Part shown: positions 25,045 to 33,277 of the stretch, one piece after another
Numbering within the stretch: the stretch's first letter is position 1
Layout: each line of letters begins with the position of its first letter
Assembly (NCBI GenBank): GCA_003153355.1
Contig: PLYH01000001.1
Location: forward strand, 376,955-440,954
Source: Candidatus Peregrinibacteria bacterium
Lineage (GTDB): Bacteria; Patescibacteriota; Gracilibacteria; UBA1369
Direction: 5' to 3'
Length of the DNA: 64,000 bases
The notes under the pieces: generated by a model
Seen by the model: only the letters and a program-made list of their open reading frames with translations
Databases searched by the model: none
What the model was told of the DNA's origin: nothing
Translations under genes and position numbers: made by a program

Positions 25045-27549
25045 ATGGCAAAAAAAACGAAATCCATGGACCAGCGCGCCATTGAATGGCTGCCGAAATA
25101 CCTGCGTTACGTTGATTACATCTCCGCTGCTCAGCTGTATTTAAAAGAAAACACGCTGCTGCGCAAAGAATTAAAAACAACGCACATCAAAGAACGCATT
25201 CTGGGACACTGGGGAACTGTTCCCGGCCTGAATTTCATTTACGCGCACTTAAACTATCTGATCTACAAACACCACCCTTCAATGATGTACGTGGTCGGTC
25301 CGGGCCATGGAGCTCCGGGGGTGATCGCGAACCTTTTTGCAGAAAAAACGCTGACGAAATATTATCCGGACCTCACCACGGACGAAGAAGGAACCCACAA
25401 ACTGATCAAAATGTTCAGCTGGCCGGGCGGATTTCCAAGCCACGTCAATCCGGCAACACCGGGGGCCATCCTTGAAGGAGGCGAGCTGGGATATTCATTG
25501 GCGACTTCCTACGGCGCAGTATTGGACAACCCGGATTTAATCGTTGCCTGCGTCGTCGGTGACGGCGAAGCGGAAACCGGGCCTTTGGCTACGGCATGGC
25601 ACGGCAACAAATTTCTGAATCCAAAATATTCAGGAGCGGTGCTTCCGATTCTGCACGTGAACGGTTACAAAATTACCGGCCCGACCATTTTCGGAACCGC
25701 CAGTGACGAAGAACTCACCGACCTTTTCAAGGGTTACGGCTACGAACCGCTGATTGTGGACATCATGGATGCCCACGAAAAAAACCCTCATCCCAAAATG
25801 ATCAAGACATTGGAATATGCGTACCAAAAAATCCGCGAAATCCAGAAAAAAGCTCGCTCTTCAAAAGAACCGTTACTCAAACCGCGCTGGCCGATGATCA
25901 TTCTCCGTTCGCTGAAAGGATGGACGGGAATCAAACGGGCTGACGGACACAAAGTAGAAGGGACCTATCATTCGCACGGCATTCCCATCAGCGATCCACG
26001 CACCAATCCCGTGCATTTCAAACTGGTCAAAGACTGGCTGGAAAGTTACAAAGTCACTGAACTCGTGGACGCGCACGGCTCTCCCCTTCCGGAAATTCTG
26101 GAGTTCGTACCGAAAGAAAACGAACGCATGGGCATGAACAAATATGCGATCGGCGGAAACATGATGAAAAAACTTAAACTGCCGGGCCTTCATAAATACC
26201 GCATCTACCTGACCAAACGCGGCGAACCGCAAGTTGGGAACGCGGGCGTGAGCGCGGAATACATGCGCGACATTTTCAAAAACACAAAAGCGGACAAAAA
26301 TTTCCGTTTCTTCTGTCCCGACGAAACCGAATCCAACAAATTCACAGCGCTGTTCGAAGCGACCAAACGAGCCTTCATGTGGCCGCTCCATAGCTGGGAC
26401 GAAAACATCGGCCCCGACGGACGCGTGATGGAAGTATTAAGCGAACACAATCTGCAGGGCTGGATGCAAGGCTACACCTTAACCGGCCGTCACGGCATCT
26501 TTGCAACCTACGAAGCTTTCGCAACAATCATCGCCAGCATGGTGGACCAATACGCAAAGTTCATGAAACAAGCCAGCAAAGTTCCCTGGAGAAAACCGAT
26601 ACCTTCGCTGAATTATTTCCTGACGAGCGTGGGCTGGAGACAGGAACACAACGGCTACTCTCACCAAAATCCAAGTTTCATCAGCGGCATTTTGGAAAAG
26701 CACGGCAAATTCTGCAGCGTCTACTTCCCCGCCGATGCCAACCAGCTTTTAGTAATTCTGGAAGACTGTTTCAACCGCACGGACAGCATCAACGTGATCG
26801 TTGCGGGCAAACAGTCCATGCCTCAATGGCTGTCGCTGGATGAAGCACGCGAAGAACTCAAAACCGGCGTTGGCATCTGGCACTGGATCAATCCAAAAGC
26901 CAGCAAGGATCCGGATATCGTCATGGCCGCAGCGGGCGATGCACTCGTGCAGGAATCCATGGCAGCGATTTCGCTCCTCAACAAACTCATGCCCGAACTC
27001 AAACTTCGTTTCGTAAATGTTTCGGAATTAACAGCTTTGGGAGTCGGTGATGAAAAACATCCGCTCAGTCTGAGCCACGAAGATTTCTGCTGCTACTTCA
27101 CCGAAGACAAACCGATCATCTTCAATTTCCACGGTTATCCCGAAGCGATCCGCAAACTTATTTTTGGCCGCGACGCCATGGACCGCATCAGCGTGCACGG
27201 CTACATGGAAGAAGGAACAACAACAACTCCGTTCAACATGATGGTCATGAATAAAACCGACCGCTACAACCTTTGCATCGACGCTCTGGAAAAAGCCGTC
27301 AAACAAAATCCAAAATTCAAAAAAAAGGCCGACGAACTCACGGCATATTTCCTGGGAGAACTCGACAGACACGCCAAGTACATCGTTGAATACGGCAAAG
27401 ACATGCCGGAAATCGAAAACTGGCACTGGACCAAACCTTTTGAACCGGTGCAAATGCCAGAAGGGATGGTCTGTGCGCCGCATTTACAAAAACCGGCTGC
27501 TCCCGCAAAAAAACCTGCGGTTAAACATCAGCATAAAAAGAAAAAATAA
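25045..27549 (+). CDS. xfp: Phosphoketolase (xylulose-5-P/fructose-6-P)
   Basis: 834 residues. A TPP enzyme that splits xylulose-5-phosphate (or fructose-6-phosphate) with phosphate into acetyl-phosphate and glyceraldehyde-3-phosphate (or erythrose-4-phosphate). Family signatures: ILGHWGTVPGLNFIYAHLN, VVGPGHGAPGV, FSWPGGFPSHVNPATPG, the TPP-binding GDGEAETGPLATAWH, and SVGWRQEHNGYSHQNP in the C-terminal half. The last ~25 residues are a Lys/Pro/Ala-rich tail ending in four lysines, an extension beyond the usual C-terminus. With the transketolase, rpe and rpiA of this window it gives a route from pentose to acetyl-phosphate and ATP. Confidence 0.96.
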   Translation: MAKKTKSMDQRAIEWLPKYLRYVDYISAAQLYLKENTLLRKELKTTHIKERILGHWGTVPGLNFIYAHLNYLIYKHHPSMMYVVGPGHGAPGVIANLFAEKTLTKYYPDLTTDEEGTHKLIKMFSWPGGFPSHVNPATPGAILEGGELGYSLATSYGAVLDNPDLIVACVVGDGEAETGPLATAWHGNKFLNPKYSGAVLPILHVNGYKITGPTIFGTASDEELTDLFKGYGYEPLIVDIMDAHEKNPHPKMIKTLEYAYQKIREIQKKARSSKEPLLKPRWPMIILRSLKGWTGIKRADGHKVEGTYHSHGIPISDPRTNPVHFKLVKDWLESYKVTELVDAHGSPLPEILEFVPKENERMGMNKYAIGGNMMKKLKLPGLHKYRIYLTKRGEPQVGNAGVSAEYMRDIFKNTKADKNFRFFCPDETESNKFTALFEATKRAFMWPLHSWDENIGPDGRVMEVLSEHNLQGWMQGYTLTGRHGIFATYEAFATIIASMVDQYAKFMKQASKVPWRKPIPSLNYFLTSVGWRQEHNGYSHQNPSFISGILEKHGKFCSVYFPADANQLLVILEDCFNRTDSINVIVAGKQSMPQWLSLDEAREELKTGVGIWHWINPKASKDPDIVMAAAGDALVQESMAAISLLNKLMPELKLRFVNVSELTALGVGDEKHPLSLSHEDFCCYFTEDKPIIFNFHGYPEAIRKLIFGRDAMDRISVHGYMEEGTTTTPFNMMVMNKTDRYNLCIDALEKAVKQNPKFKKKADELTAYFLGELDRHAKYIVEYGKDMPEIENWHWTKPFEPVQMPEGMVCAPHLQKPAAPAKKPAVKHQHKKKK

Positions 27550-27551
27550 TC

Positions 27552-28010
27552 ATGGAAGAACACCCACAAGAAAATCCGTCCGAAAAATCCCTGTGGAGAA
27601 AAAAAATACTGGAAAAAATAGCCGGAGATTTAAAAAAAACGACAGAGGGAAAAAATGTCCTAAAAATAGGACGTGGTGAAATTATTTTCGGCAATGATAA
27701 AGAACACCCTTACTGTTTTCTGGACGATCAGCATGTCCTAAAGATCGATAGAGAAGGCAATCTCGAAAAAACAATACATTTTTCAGACAACCGGCTAATG
27801 ACAGCTGATATAAAATCTGCAAAATCAATGGCAGAGGCGCTTGATGAAGCCCTGGCTGAATACGCAAAAAAACACAAAATTAAAACCGACGCCTCTGCAG
27901 AAGATGATGAAACTTACGGTATGGCCGTGGATACGGAAAAACCTAAAACCGCTGAAGATGAACAAAAACGCGTCAGATCATCCATCATCGGAAAAATCAT
28001 TCCTTGGTAA
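27552..28010 (+). CDS. Unknown 152-residue protein (first of a pair)
   Basis: 152 residues, start ATG 3 bases after the phosphoketolase stop, so co-transcribed. It is highly charged. The N-terminal third is basic (WRKKILEKIAGDLKK) and the middle is short-beta-strand-like (NVLKIGRGEIIFGN; YCFLDDQHVLKIDREGNLEK). Then an acidic linker, and a C-terminus RSSIIGKIIPW. No family recognised. The next gene has the same length and a similar layout. Confidence 0.6.
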   Translation: MEEHPQENPSEKSLWRKKILEKIAGDLKKTTEGKNVLKIGRGEIIFGNDKEHPYCFLDDQHVLKIDREGNLEKTIHFSDNRLMTADIKSAKSMAEALDEALAEYAKKHKIKTDASAEDDETYGMAVDTEKPKTAEDEQKRVRSSIIGKIIPW

Positions 28011-28022
28011 AACCAAAATCCC

Positions 28023-28481
28023 ATGAGCGAAAAACCAGCTGAACATCCTGAGTACCGAAAAGGAACGCCTGAATGGAGAATTTCCGTGATAAAAAATATT
28101 TTTGCGGAAACCCCATCCAATGATTCCAATCTTTTAAGTTCAACTGACAAGGATGAAGTTTCCATAACCCGTCACACAGAAGGATATGGCTATGCTGTTT
28201 ACATCCTGAAAAACACCAACAACAGCGTCTTTTTTAAAAGAATCCTTATTTGGATAAACAAACAAGGTGAAGTCACCGAAGTGGAAGATACAGCGGGCGA
28301 CAAGGTTTCGACCTCAAAGAAAAAACGTTATACGGCAATGCTGGATGACGAACTCGAAAAATCAACGACCCATTTGACTTCGGGCATAGAAATGGAAACC
28401 GGGCACCTCGAAGAAGATGATACTGAAGACCAGGAACGTTCCGGAATCATCTCTAAAATCCGCAGAAAACTGAAACTTTAA
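28023..28481 (+). CDS. Unknown 152-residue protein (second of a pair)
   Basis: 152 residues, 12 bp after the preceding gene. The layout parallels that gene: short N-terminal EHPE-type segment, central strands (AVYILKNTNNSVFFKRILIW), acidic linker and hydrophobic-basic C-terminus (SGIISKIRRKLKL). They may be distant paralogues. The stop codon overlaps the stop of the convergent transketolase C-half gene by 4 bp. Confidence 0.6.
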   Translation: MSEKPAEHPEYRKGTPEWRISVIKNIFAETPSNDSNLLSSTDKDEVSITRHTEGYGYAVYILKNTNNSVFFKRILIWINKQGEVTEVEDTAGDKVSTSKKKRYTAMLDDELEKSTTHLTSGIEMETGHLEEDDTEDQERSGIISKIRRKLKL

Positions 28482-29434
28482 AACAACGCTTTAATCTGTT
28501 CATAAATCCCGACCGCATCCAGACGGTATTTTTTATAGAGGTCTTCAGGTTTACCGGATTCACCAAATCCGTTCATGCCCAAACGGGTAAGCTTCGTCGG
28601 ATAATCACGACTCAAAACTTCTGCAACAGCTGTGCCGATTCCTCCGGTAATTTGATGATCTTCAACCGTAACGACATGCGAAGCCTGTTTGGCACACTCA
28701 ACGACCAGATTCTCATCGAGCGGCGCGATCGAAGAAAGATTCACCACCATCGTGGAGACTCCGTCACGCTCGAGCATTTCGGCAACGCCCAGCGAAGAAT
28801 GAAACGTATCGCCATAGGAAAAAATACACACGTCCGTGCCCGGTTTATAAACGTGTCCTCGTCCGAACTCAAACTTGTGGTTGTCGTCATGAAGATTATT
28901 CACCGGCGTATTATTCAGACGGAAATATGTGGGTCCGTAGTCGTTCATCATCGCTTCCAGGGCTTGCTTGGTCTCGACGCTGTCCGAAGGACAGGCCACT
29001 TTCATATTTGGAATTGCACGCATTAATGCAACATCTTCCAGCGCCTGATATGTTGCGCCGTCTTCGCCGCACAAAATTCCGCTGAACGCTCCGACAAATT
29101 TTACGTTCAACAGCGGATAAGCAATTGCATTGCGGATCTGTTCCCACGCGCGGCCAGTAATGAACATCGAAAAAGAACAGACGAAAGGAATCTTGCCGCG
29201 GATCGTGAATCCGGCGGCCGCGCCGATCATGTTGGACTCGGCATTGCCGAAATTAAAATAACGGTCTGGAAAAGCCCGCGCAAAACCTCCGAGATTTAAA
29301 AACCTCCCGGCGTTCGCGTCCAGAACAACGACGTTTTTGTACTTGGCCCCGAGTTTTACCATGGCATCGCCAAAAGATTTCGCCGTTGAAGCGATTTCGT
29401 CGTAGACCGGTTTGTTAAAAAGTCCTAAAGTCAT
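28478..29434 (-). CDS. tktB: Transketolase, C-terminal subunit
   Basis: 318 residues: the pyrimidine-binding and C-terminal domains of transketolase. Signatures: VVVLDANAGRF, FNFGNAESNMIGAAAGFTIRG (catalytic Glu), AFSGILCGEDGATYQALEDV, and the C-terminal domain with VVTVEDHQITGGIGTAVAEV. It must pair with the N-terminal subunit, whose gene is 1.1 kb upstream in the same operon but separated by lepB and a DUF192 lipoprotein gene. Split transketolases are known in archaea and several bacteria. The symbol is used only for the C-half. Confidence 0.93.
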   Translation of the reverse strand: MTLGLFNKPVYDEIASTAKSFGDAMVKLGAKYKNVVVLDANAGRFLNLGGFARAFPDRYFNFGNAESNMIGAAAGFTIRGKIPFVCSFSMFITGRAWEQIRNAIAYPLLNVKFVGAFSGILCGEDGATYQALEDVALMRAIPNMKVACPSDSVETKQALEAMMNDYGPTYFRLNNTPVNNLHDDNHKFEFGRGHVYKPGTDVCIFSYGDTFHSSLGVAEMLERDGVSTMVVNLSSIAPLDENLVVECAKQASHVVTVEDHQITGGIGTAVAEVLSRDYPTKLTRLGMNGFGESGKPEDLYKKYRLDAVGIYEQIKALF

Positions 29435-29438
29435 GAAA

Positions 29439-29990
29439 TTATTGTAATTGTGCTGTTTCGCCTGCCTGTATTCCCAATTTATCGCTCAAACCGCCGTTAA
29501 TTTCAAGCACATATTGCCCATTTTGGCTTGCCGGATACAAAACACATGACTCTGGGTTGACGGTCTTACAAGGCTGCGCCTGTTTCTGGATCGAAACGAT
29601 CTTCCAATTCTTATCCATAAACACCATATCCAGCGGAATCAAAGTATTTTTCATCCAGAACGTCAGCGGCTGCTCATTATCAAAAAGAAAAATCATCCCT
29701 TCATCCATTGGCATGGACTGACGGAACATCAAACCAACCGTACGCTGAGCTTCCGTAGCGGCCACCTGAACCTGGAATGAAACCTTTCCGTCCGGAGCGT
29801 TGATGGAAAGAGTTTTCATCGGCAGCTGCTGTGCCTGTTGCGTCGAGTCCTGAGACTGTCCAGCTGAACCGACCCCGTTTTGCTGTGAAGAAGAAATGTA
29901 CGACAACGTTGAAGATGAAGATGGATTGATAGCACAGCCAGCATAGGCAGAAAGTACCAAAAAGCAAAGGAGAGTTCGAAAAAATTTCAT
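29439..29990 (-). CDS. DUF192 family lipoprotein
   Basis: 183 residues. The signal peptide ends in the lipobox AYAGC (Cys at about 19), followed by a Ser/Gln-rich linker. The DUF192 domain covers about residues 60-183: VAATEAQRTVGLMFR, EGMIFLFDNEQPLTFWMKNT, PLDMVFMDKNWKIV, and a final YVLEINGG. The family is small extracytoplasmic beta-barrel-like proteins without known activity. It lies 8 bp after lepB and 4 bp before the transketolase C-half. Confidence 0.88.
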   Translation of the reverse strand: MKFFRTLLCFLVLSAYAGCAINPSSSSTLSYISSSQQNGVGSAGQSQDSTQQAQQLPMKTLSINAPDGKVSFQVQVAATEAQRTVGLMFRQSMPMDEGMIFLFDNEQPLTFWMKNTLIPLDMVFMDKNWKIVSIQKQAQPCKTVNPESCVLYPASQNGQYVLEINGGLSDKLGIQAGETAQLQ

Positions 29991-29998
29991 AAAAAAAT

Positions 29999-30511
29999 TT
30001 ACAAATTAATGGGAATATCAAAACCGAATTTACCGATCAGCTGATTCTTTGGAATAAACGGTTCCGTAAAAAATCTTGAGTCTTTACTGTGTTCACGGTT
30101 ATCACCGAGGACAAAATAACTTCCGTTCGGAACGGTGAAATCCTGGCCGAGCTCATTGCTGTCCGACAAAAACTGAGGAGACGGATTCGGATCTGGCATG
30201 ATAAACGGTTCGCTTAATTTATGACGGACGCTGGATTGCGGATCAACCATATAAACCCCGTCTTTTTCCAGATGAATATGATCTCCCGGAATTCCGATAA
30301 TGCGTTTTACATAGTAATACGACGGATCATCGCTCAAATAAAAAACCACGATGTCATCGCGCTTGGGAAGCTCTTCCTGATACGTCAGACGGTCCACGGC
30401 AAAAAACTCGCCACTCTTTAAAGTCGGCATCATGGAATCTCCATCCACCAGAAACGGTGAAAAGAAAAACGTCTTCATGATGGCAAATAAAATCAACGGG
30501 CCAAAGACCAT
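29999..30511 (-). CDS. lepB: Signal peptidase I
   Basis: 170 residues. One N-terminal membrane helix (about 3-20), then the catalytic serine in VDGDSMMPTL (Ser26), the catalytic lysine in YYVKRIIGIPGD (Lys69) and the conserved VLGDNREHSKDSR box. It cleaves signal peptides outside the membrane. It is placed inside an operon of folate and transketolase genes, between the two transketolase halves. It could process the adjacent secreted proteins, but it is probably the general enzyme. Confidence 0.95.
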   Translation of the reverse strand: MVFGPLILFAIMKTFFFSPFLVDGDSMMPTLKSGEFFAVDRLTYQEELPKRDDIVVFYLSDDPSYYYVKRIIGIPGDHIHLEKDGVYMVDPQSSVRHKLSEPFIMPDPNPSPQFLSDSNELGQDFTVPNGSYFVLGDNREHSKDSRFFTEPFIPKNQLIGKFGFDIPINL

Positions 30512-30520
30512 AGCTGCAAT

Positions 30521-31417
30521 TTATAAATCCAATAACGCCAATTCCTCCTCCAAAGCAGGAACGGCCACCGCCATCTCTTCATCGCTGAACGGCACTCCAT
30601 GATAGAAAGACTTATTTTCGGCAAAACTCACACCCTTACCTTTAATCGTATGGGCGACGACGACCGCGGGCCGGCGCTGAACTTCGATCGCACGCTCCAG
30701 ACCGGAAAGCAGCTCTTCAAAATTATGTCCGCCCCAGACCGGAACTGTTTTCCAGCCAAAAGATTCAAACTTATCCACGATCGGATCCACGCTCATCACC
30801 GCGCGCGTAGGGCCTTCGATCTGCAGGCCGTTGTCGTCGACGATCAAAACCAGGTTATCAAGTTTATAATGAGCCGCTGCCATAGCCGCTTCCCATACCT
30901 GGCCTTCCTGAAGTTCACCGTCACCGACCAGACAAAATACCCGGTTAGAATTTCTGTCGGCTTTTAAAGCCATCGCCAGTCCGAGCGCTCCGGAAAGTCC
31001 GTGCCCCAAAGATCCGGCGTTTAACACAATACCCGGAATTTTTTTTACGGGATGTCCCTGCAATAAACTGTTCATCTGGAAAAGATGCTGCATCTCTTCC
31101 TTAGGAAAAAACCCGAGGTCAGCCAGAATGGCATATAAAGCCGGGCAGGCGTGACCTTTTGAAAGCACAAAATAATCCTGTCCGTCCCATCCGGGTTTTT
31201 GCGGATCAAACTGCATGACCGGACGGTCGTGAAACTTGCCGTAATAAAGCGTCACCAGAATATCCACCGCTGAAAGCGAACTTCCGGTGTGCCCAAACTG
31301 GGCCTTATTCGTGGCTTTTAAAAGCTCAATTCTCAGCTCAAGGGATTTCTTGCGCAGGAACTTCAAATGGTCGCGAAAAGACTCAATAATGACGCGATTT
31401 GATTCAGAAATGGACAT
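30521..31417 (-). CDS. tktA: Transketolase, N-terminal (TPP-binding) subunit
   Basis: 298 residues: the TPP pyrophosphate-binding half. Signatures: KAQFGHTGSSLSAVDILVTLYYGK, broken here as AQFGHTGSSLSAVDIL and LYYGKF, then FVLSKGHACPALYAIL, GSLGHGLSGALGLAMALK and the TPP motif VGDGELQEGQVWEAAMAA. It transfers two-carbon units between sugar phosphates together with the C-half encoded at 28478-29434. It is 8 bp downstream of folK. Confidence 0.93.
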   Translation of the reverse strand: MSISESNRVIIESFRDHLKFLRKKSLELRIELLKATNKAQFGHTGSSLSAVDILVTLYYGKFHDRPVMQFDPQKPGWDGQDYFVLSKGHACPALYAILADLGFFPKEEMQHLFQMNSLLQGHPVKKIPGIVLNAGSLGHGLSGALGLAMALKADRNSNRVFCLVGDGELQEGQVWEAAMAAAHYKLDNLVLIVDDNGLQIEGPTRAVMSVDPIVDKFESFGWKTVPVWGGHNFEELLSGLERAIEVQRRPAVVVAHTIKGKGVSFAENKSFYHGVPFSDEEMAVAVPALEEELALLDL

Positions 31418-31425
31418 CGCAGATC

Positions 31426-31908
31426 TTATGAAAGTAACGTCACTTTACCTTCATCGGAGCACTCGTTCAAGAGCTCTTCAACAGTTTTTTTGAGGACAGG
31501 ATGGACAAATTTCGGAGCTATTTCCGCCAAAGGAACCAAAACAAATTTTCGCTCAGTCAGATGCAGGTGAGGAATCGTCAGTTCAGGGTCTTCCAAAACC
31601 CGCTCGCCGTAAAAAAGAATATCCGCGTCAATGGAACGCGGCCCCCATTTTTCCTTTCTCTCACGGCCCAGACTTCGTTCAATCGCATGCAAAACCATCA
31701 ACAAATCTTCCGGGGAACGATCGGTTTTCACCTGAACAGCCATATTGAAAAAATCCTGCTGATCTTTTTTGCCAAAGGGCTCTGTTTTATAAATTGATGA
31801 AGTTCTTAATACGCGGACATCCCATTGTTCCAAATCCACCAGCGCAGTCTGAAGATTGGCTCCCCGGTCGCCCAGATTCGATCCCAAAGACAAAAAAATA
31901 TCGTTCAT
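31426..31908 (-). CDS. folK: 6-hydroxymethyl-7,8-dihydropterin pyrophosphokinase
   Basis: 160 residues from ATG at 31908 (an in-frame TTG lies two codons upstream). HPPK signatures: LSLGSNLGDRGANLQ at the N-terminus and WGPRSIDADILFYG, with the conserved RxxDxD acids that bind Mg-ATP, then PHLHLTERKFVLVPLAEIAP. It activates hydroxymethyl-dihydropterin for FolP. It lies in a folate operon directly after the PTPS gene. Confidence 0.96.
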   Translation of the reverse strand: MNDIFLSLGSNLGDRGANLQTALVDLEQWDVRVLRTSSIYKTEPFGKKDQQDFFNMAVQVKTDRSPEDLLMVLHAIERSLGRERKEKWGPRSIDADILFYGERVLEDPELTIPHLHLTERKFVLVPLAEIAPKFVHPVLKKTVEELLNECSDEGKVTLLS

Positions 31909-31917
31909 AGGCAAAAA

Positions 31918-32373
31918 CTATTCGCCGCAGTAAGTAACAAAACTGTTGGGTGTTTCCCAAAGTTTGAGTTCATAAAGACGCAGCGCTTTATCAAAATCCA
32001 GCTTCCCCAATTTTCCTTTCTGGTCGGATTTATTAAGCAAAGCCTTAATCTGTTTGCCAAGATTCGGATCATTCAACTCTTCTTTTAAAAGTTTCTGAAG
32101 ATCTTGAAGCTGATCCCACATCCATATCACGATACGTTCGGCGGAAGGATTTTCGATCACATCGTTGATAATCTGATGATCAAGTTTATCGAGTACATAT
32201 TTTTTCACAATGCGCTTGAGTACGACAAAATCGATAAGCAGTCCGTTGCTCTGGACTTTTCCTTCCAGCGTCACCTGCAGCCTATAGGTATGGCCGTGCA
32301 TGCGTTCACACTTGCCGTAATAGTTCGTAAGAAAATGCGCGGAATCAAAATCAAACTCTTTGGTAACGAACAT
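31918..32373 (-). CDS. PTPS/QueD family enzyme with CExxHGH motif
   Basis: 151 residues, COG0720 tunnel-fold family. Zinc ligands are His13 (DSAHFL) and His26/His28. The active-site segment reads KCERMHGHTY: it has both the cysteine of QueD/PTPS-I (CxxxHGH) and the glutamate of PTPS-III (ExxHGH). The combined CExxHGH form is the reported PTPS-I/III type, which can make 6-hydroxymethyl-dihydropterin and so replace FolB. It is flanked by folP and folK, and no folB is seen in the operon, which fits a folate role. A queuosine role (QueD) remains possible; both may apply. Insert LNDPNLGKQIKALLNK near residue 110 is longer than usual. Confidence 0.85.
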   Translation of the reverse strand: MFVTKEFDFDSAHFLTNYYGKCERMHGHTYRLQVTLEGKVQSNGLLIDFVVLKRIVKKYVLDKLDHQIINDVIENPSAERIVIWMWDQLQDLQKLLKEELNDPNLGKQIKALLNKSDQKGKLGKLDFDKALRLYELKLWETPNSFVTYCGE

Positions 32374-32382
32374 AACAACAAT

Positions 32383-33255
32383 TTAAGAAATCATGATGGC
32401 GCTGACCATATCAACCACGCGCCGGGTTTGTTGTACATCATGGACGCGCAAAATGGAAGCCCCGTTCATCACTGCAACCGCGCAGGCAGCCAAAGAACCT
32501 TCCAGCCGCTGGTCCAGAGGCACATCCAGAACCTGACCGATAAAAGATTTTCTTGAAGGACCGGCCAAAACCGGGTAACCCAACTTCACCAGTTCTTCCA
32601 GGTTATTTAAAAGCTGCAGACTGTATTGAGGATCGGAACTCACGAAAGCTCCCATGCCGGGATCAAGAATCAAACGATCACGGGAAATTCCATGCCGGGC
32701 CGCGAACTCAACTCTTTCCTTTAAAAAATCCGTCACGGTTTTTACCACATCTCGGTATTGAACCTCTTCGCGCGTGGTGCGGGCCGTTGAATCCTTGGAA
32801 AACATGAGCACAACGGGAACAGGATAATCCGCTAAAACTTTCGCAAGTTCAGAATCACCGCGCAAAGCAGTGACGTCATTAATCATATCGGCCCCTGCTT
32901 CCAAAGCTTCCGCGGCAACGCGGGATTTATAGGTATCAATAGAAATCCAGGCATGAGTCTGTGAACGCAAAGCGATCAAAACAGGCATCACCCGGGTGAG
33001 TTCTTCTTCAACTGCAACATCTTTGGAGTTCGGGCCGGTTGATTCGCCGCCGATGTCGATAATATCCGCGCCGGATTCTATCATCTGCAGAGCACGTTCA
33101 ACCGCGCGCGAAGGATCGTTAAATTTCCCGCCGTCAGAAAACGAGTCAGGAGTAACGTTTAAAATCCCCATGACCAGAGGTTTGTTGAGTGAAAGCGTCT
33201 TTCCATGGCTCTTCAGCTCCATCTGATAGCCTGATTTTTGCGGTGGAAATTTCAT
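32383..33255 (-). CDS. folP: Dihydropteroate synthase
   Basis: 290 residues. It condenses hydroxymethyl-dihydropterin pyrophosphate with p-aminobenzoate. Signatures: VMGILNVTPDSFSDGGKF (pABA/pterin loop), ADIIDIGGESTGPNS, SIDTYKSRVAAEALEAGADM, DVTALRGD, ILDPGMGAF, LAGPSRKSFIG and the C-terminal RVHDVQQTRRVV. It lies 9 bp before the PTPS gene and 22 bp after the aminotransferase-IV gene. Confidence 0.97.
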   Translation of the reverse strand: MKFPPQKSGYQMELKSHGKTLSLNKPLVMGILNVTPDSFSDGGKFNDPSRAVERALQMIESGADIIDIGGESTGPNSKDVAVEEELTRVMPVLIALRSQTHAWISIDTYKSRVAAEALEAGADMINDVTALRGDSELAKVLADYPVPVVLMFSKDSTARTTREEVQYRDVVKTVTDFLKERVEFAARHGISRDRLILDPGMGAFVSSDPQYSLQLLNNLEELVKLGYPVLAGPSRKSFIGQVLDVPLDQRLEGSLAACAVAVMNGASILRVHDVQQTRRVVDMVSAIMIS

Positions 33256-33277
33256 ATGACGGATTTACGAATCAATT

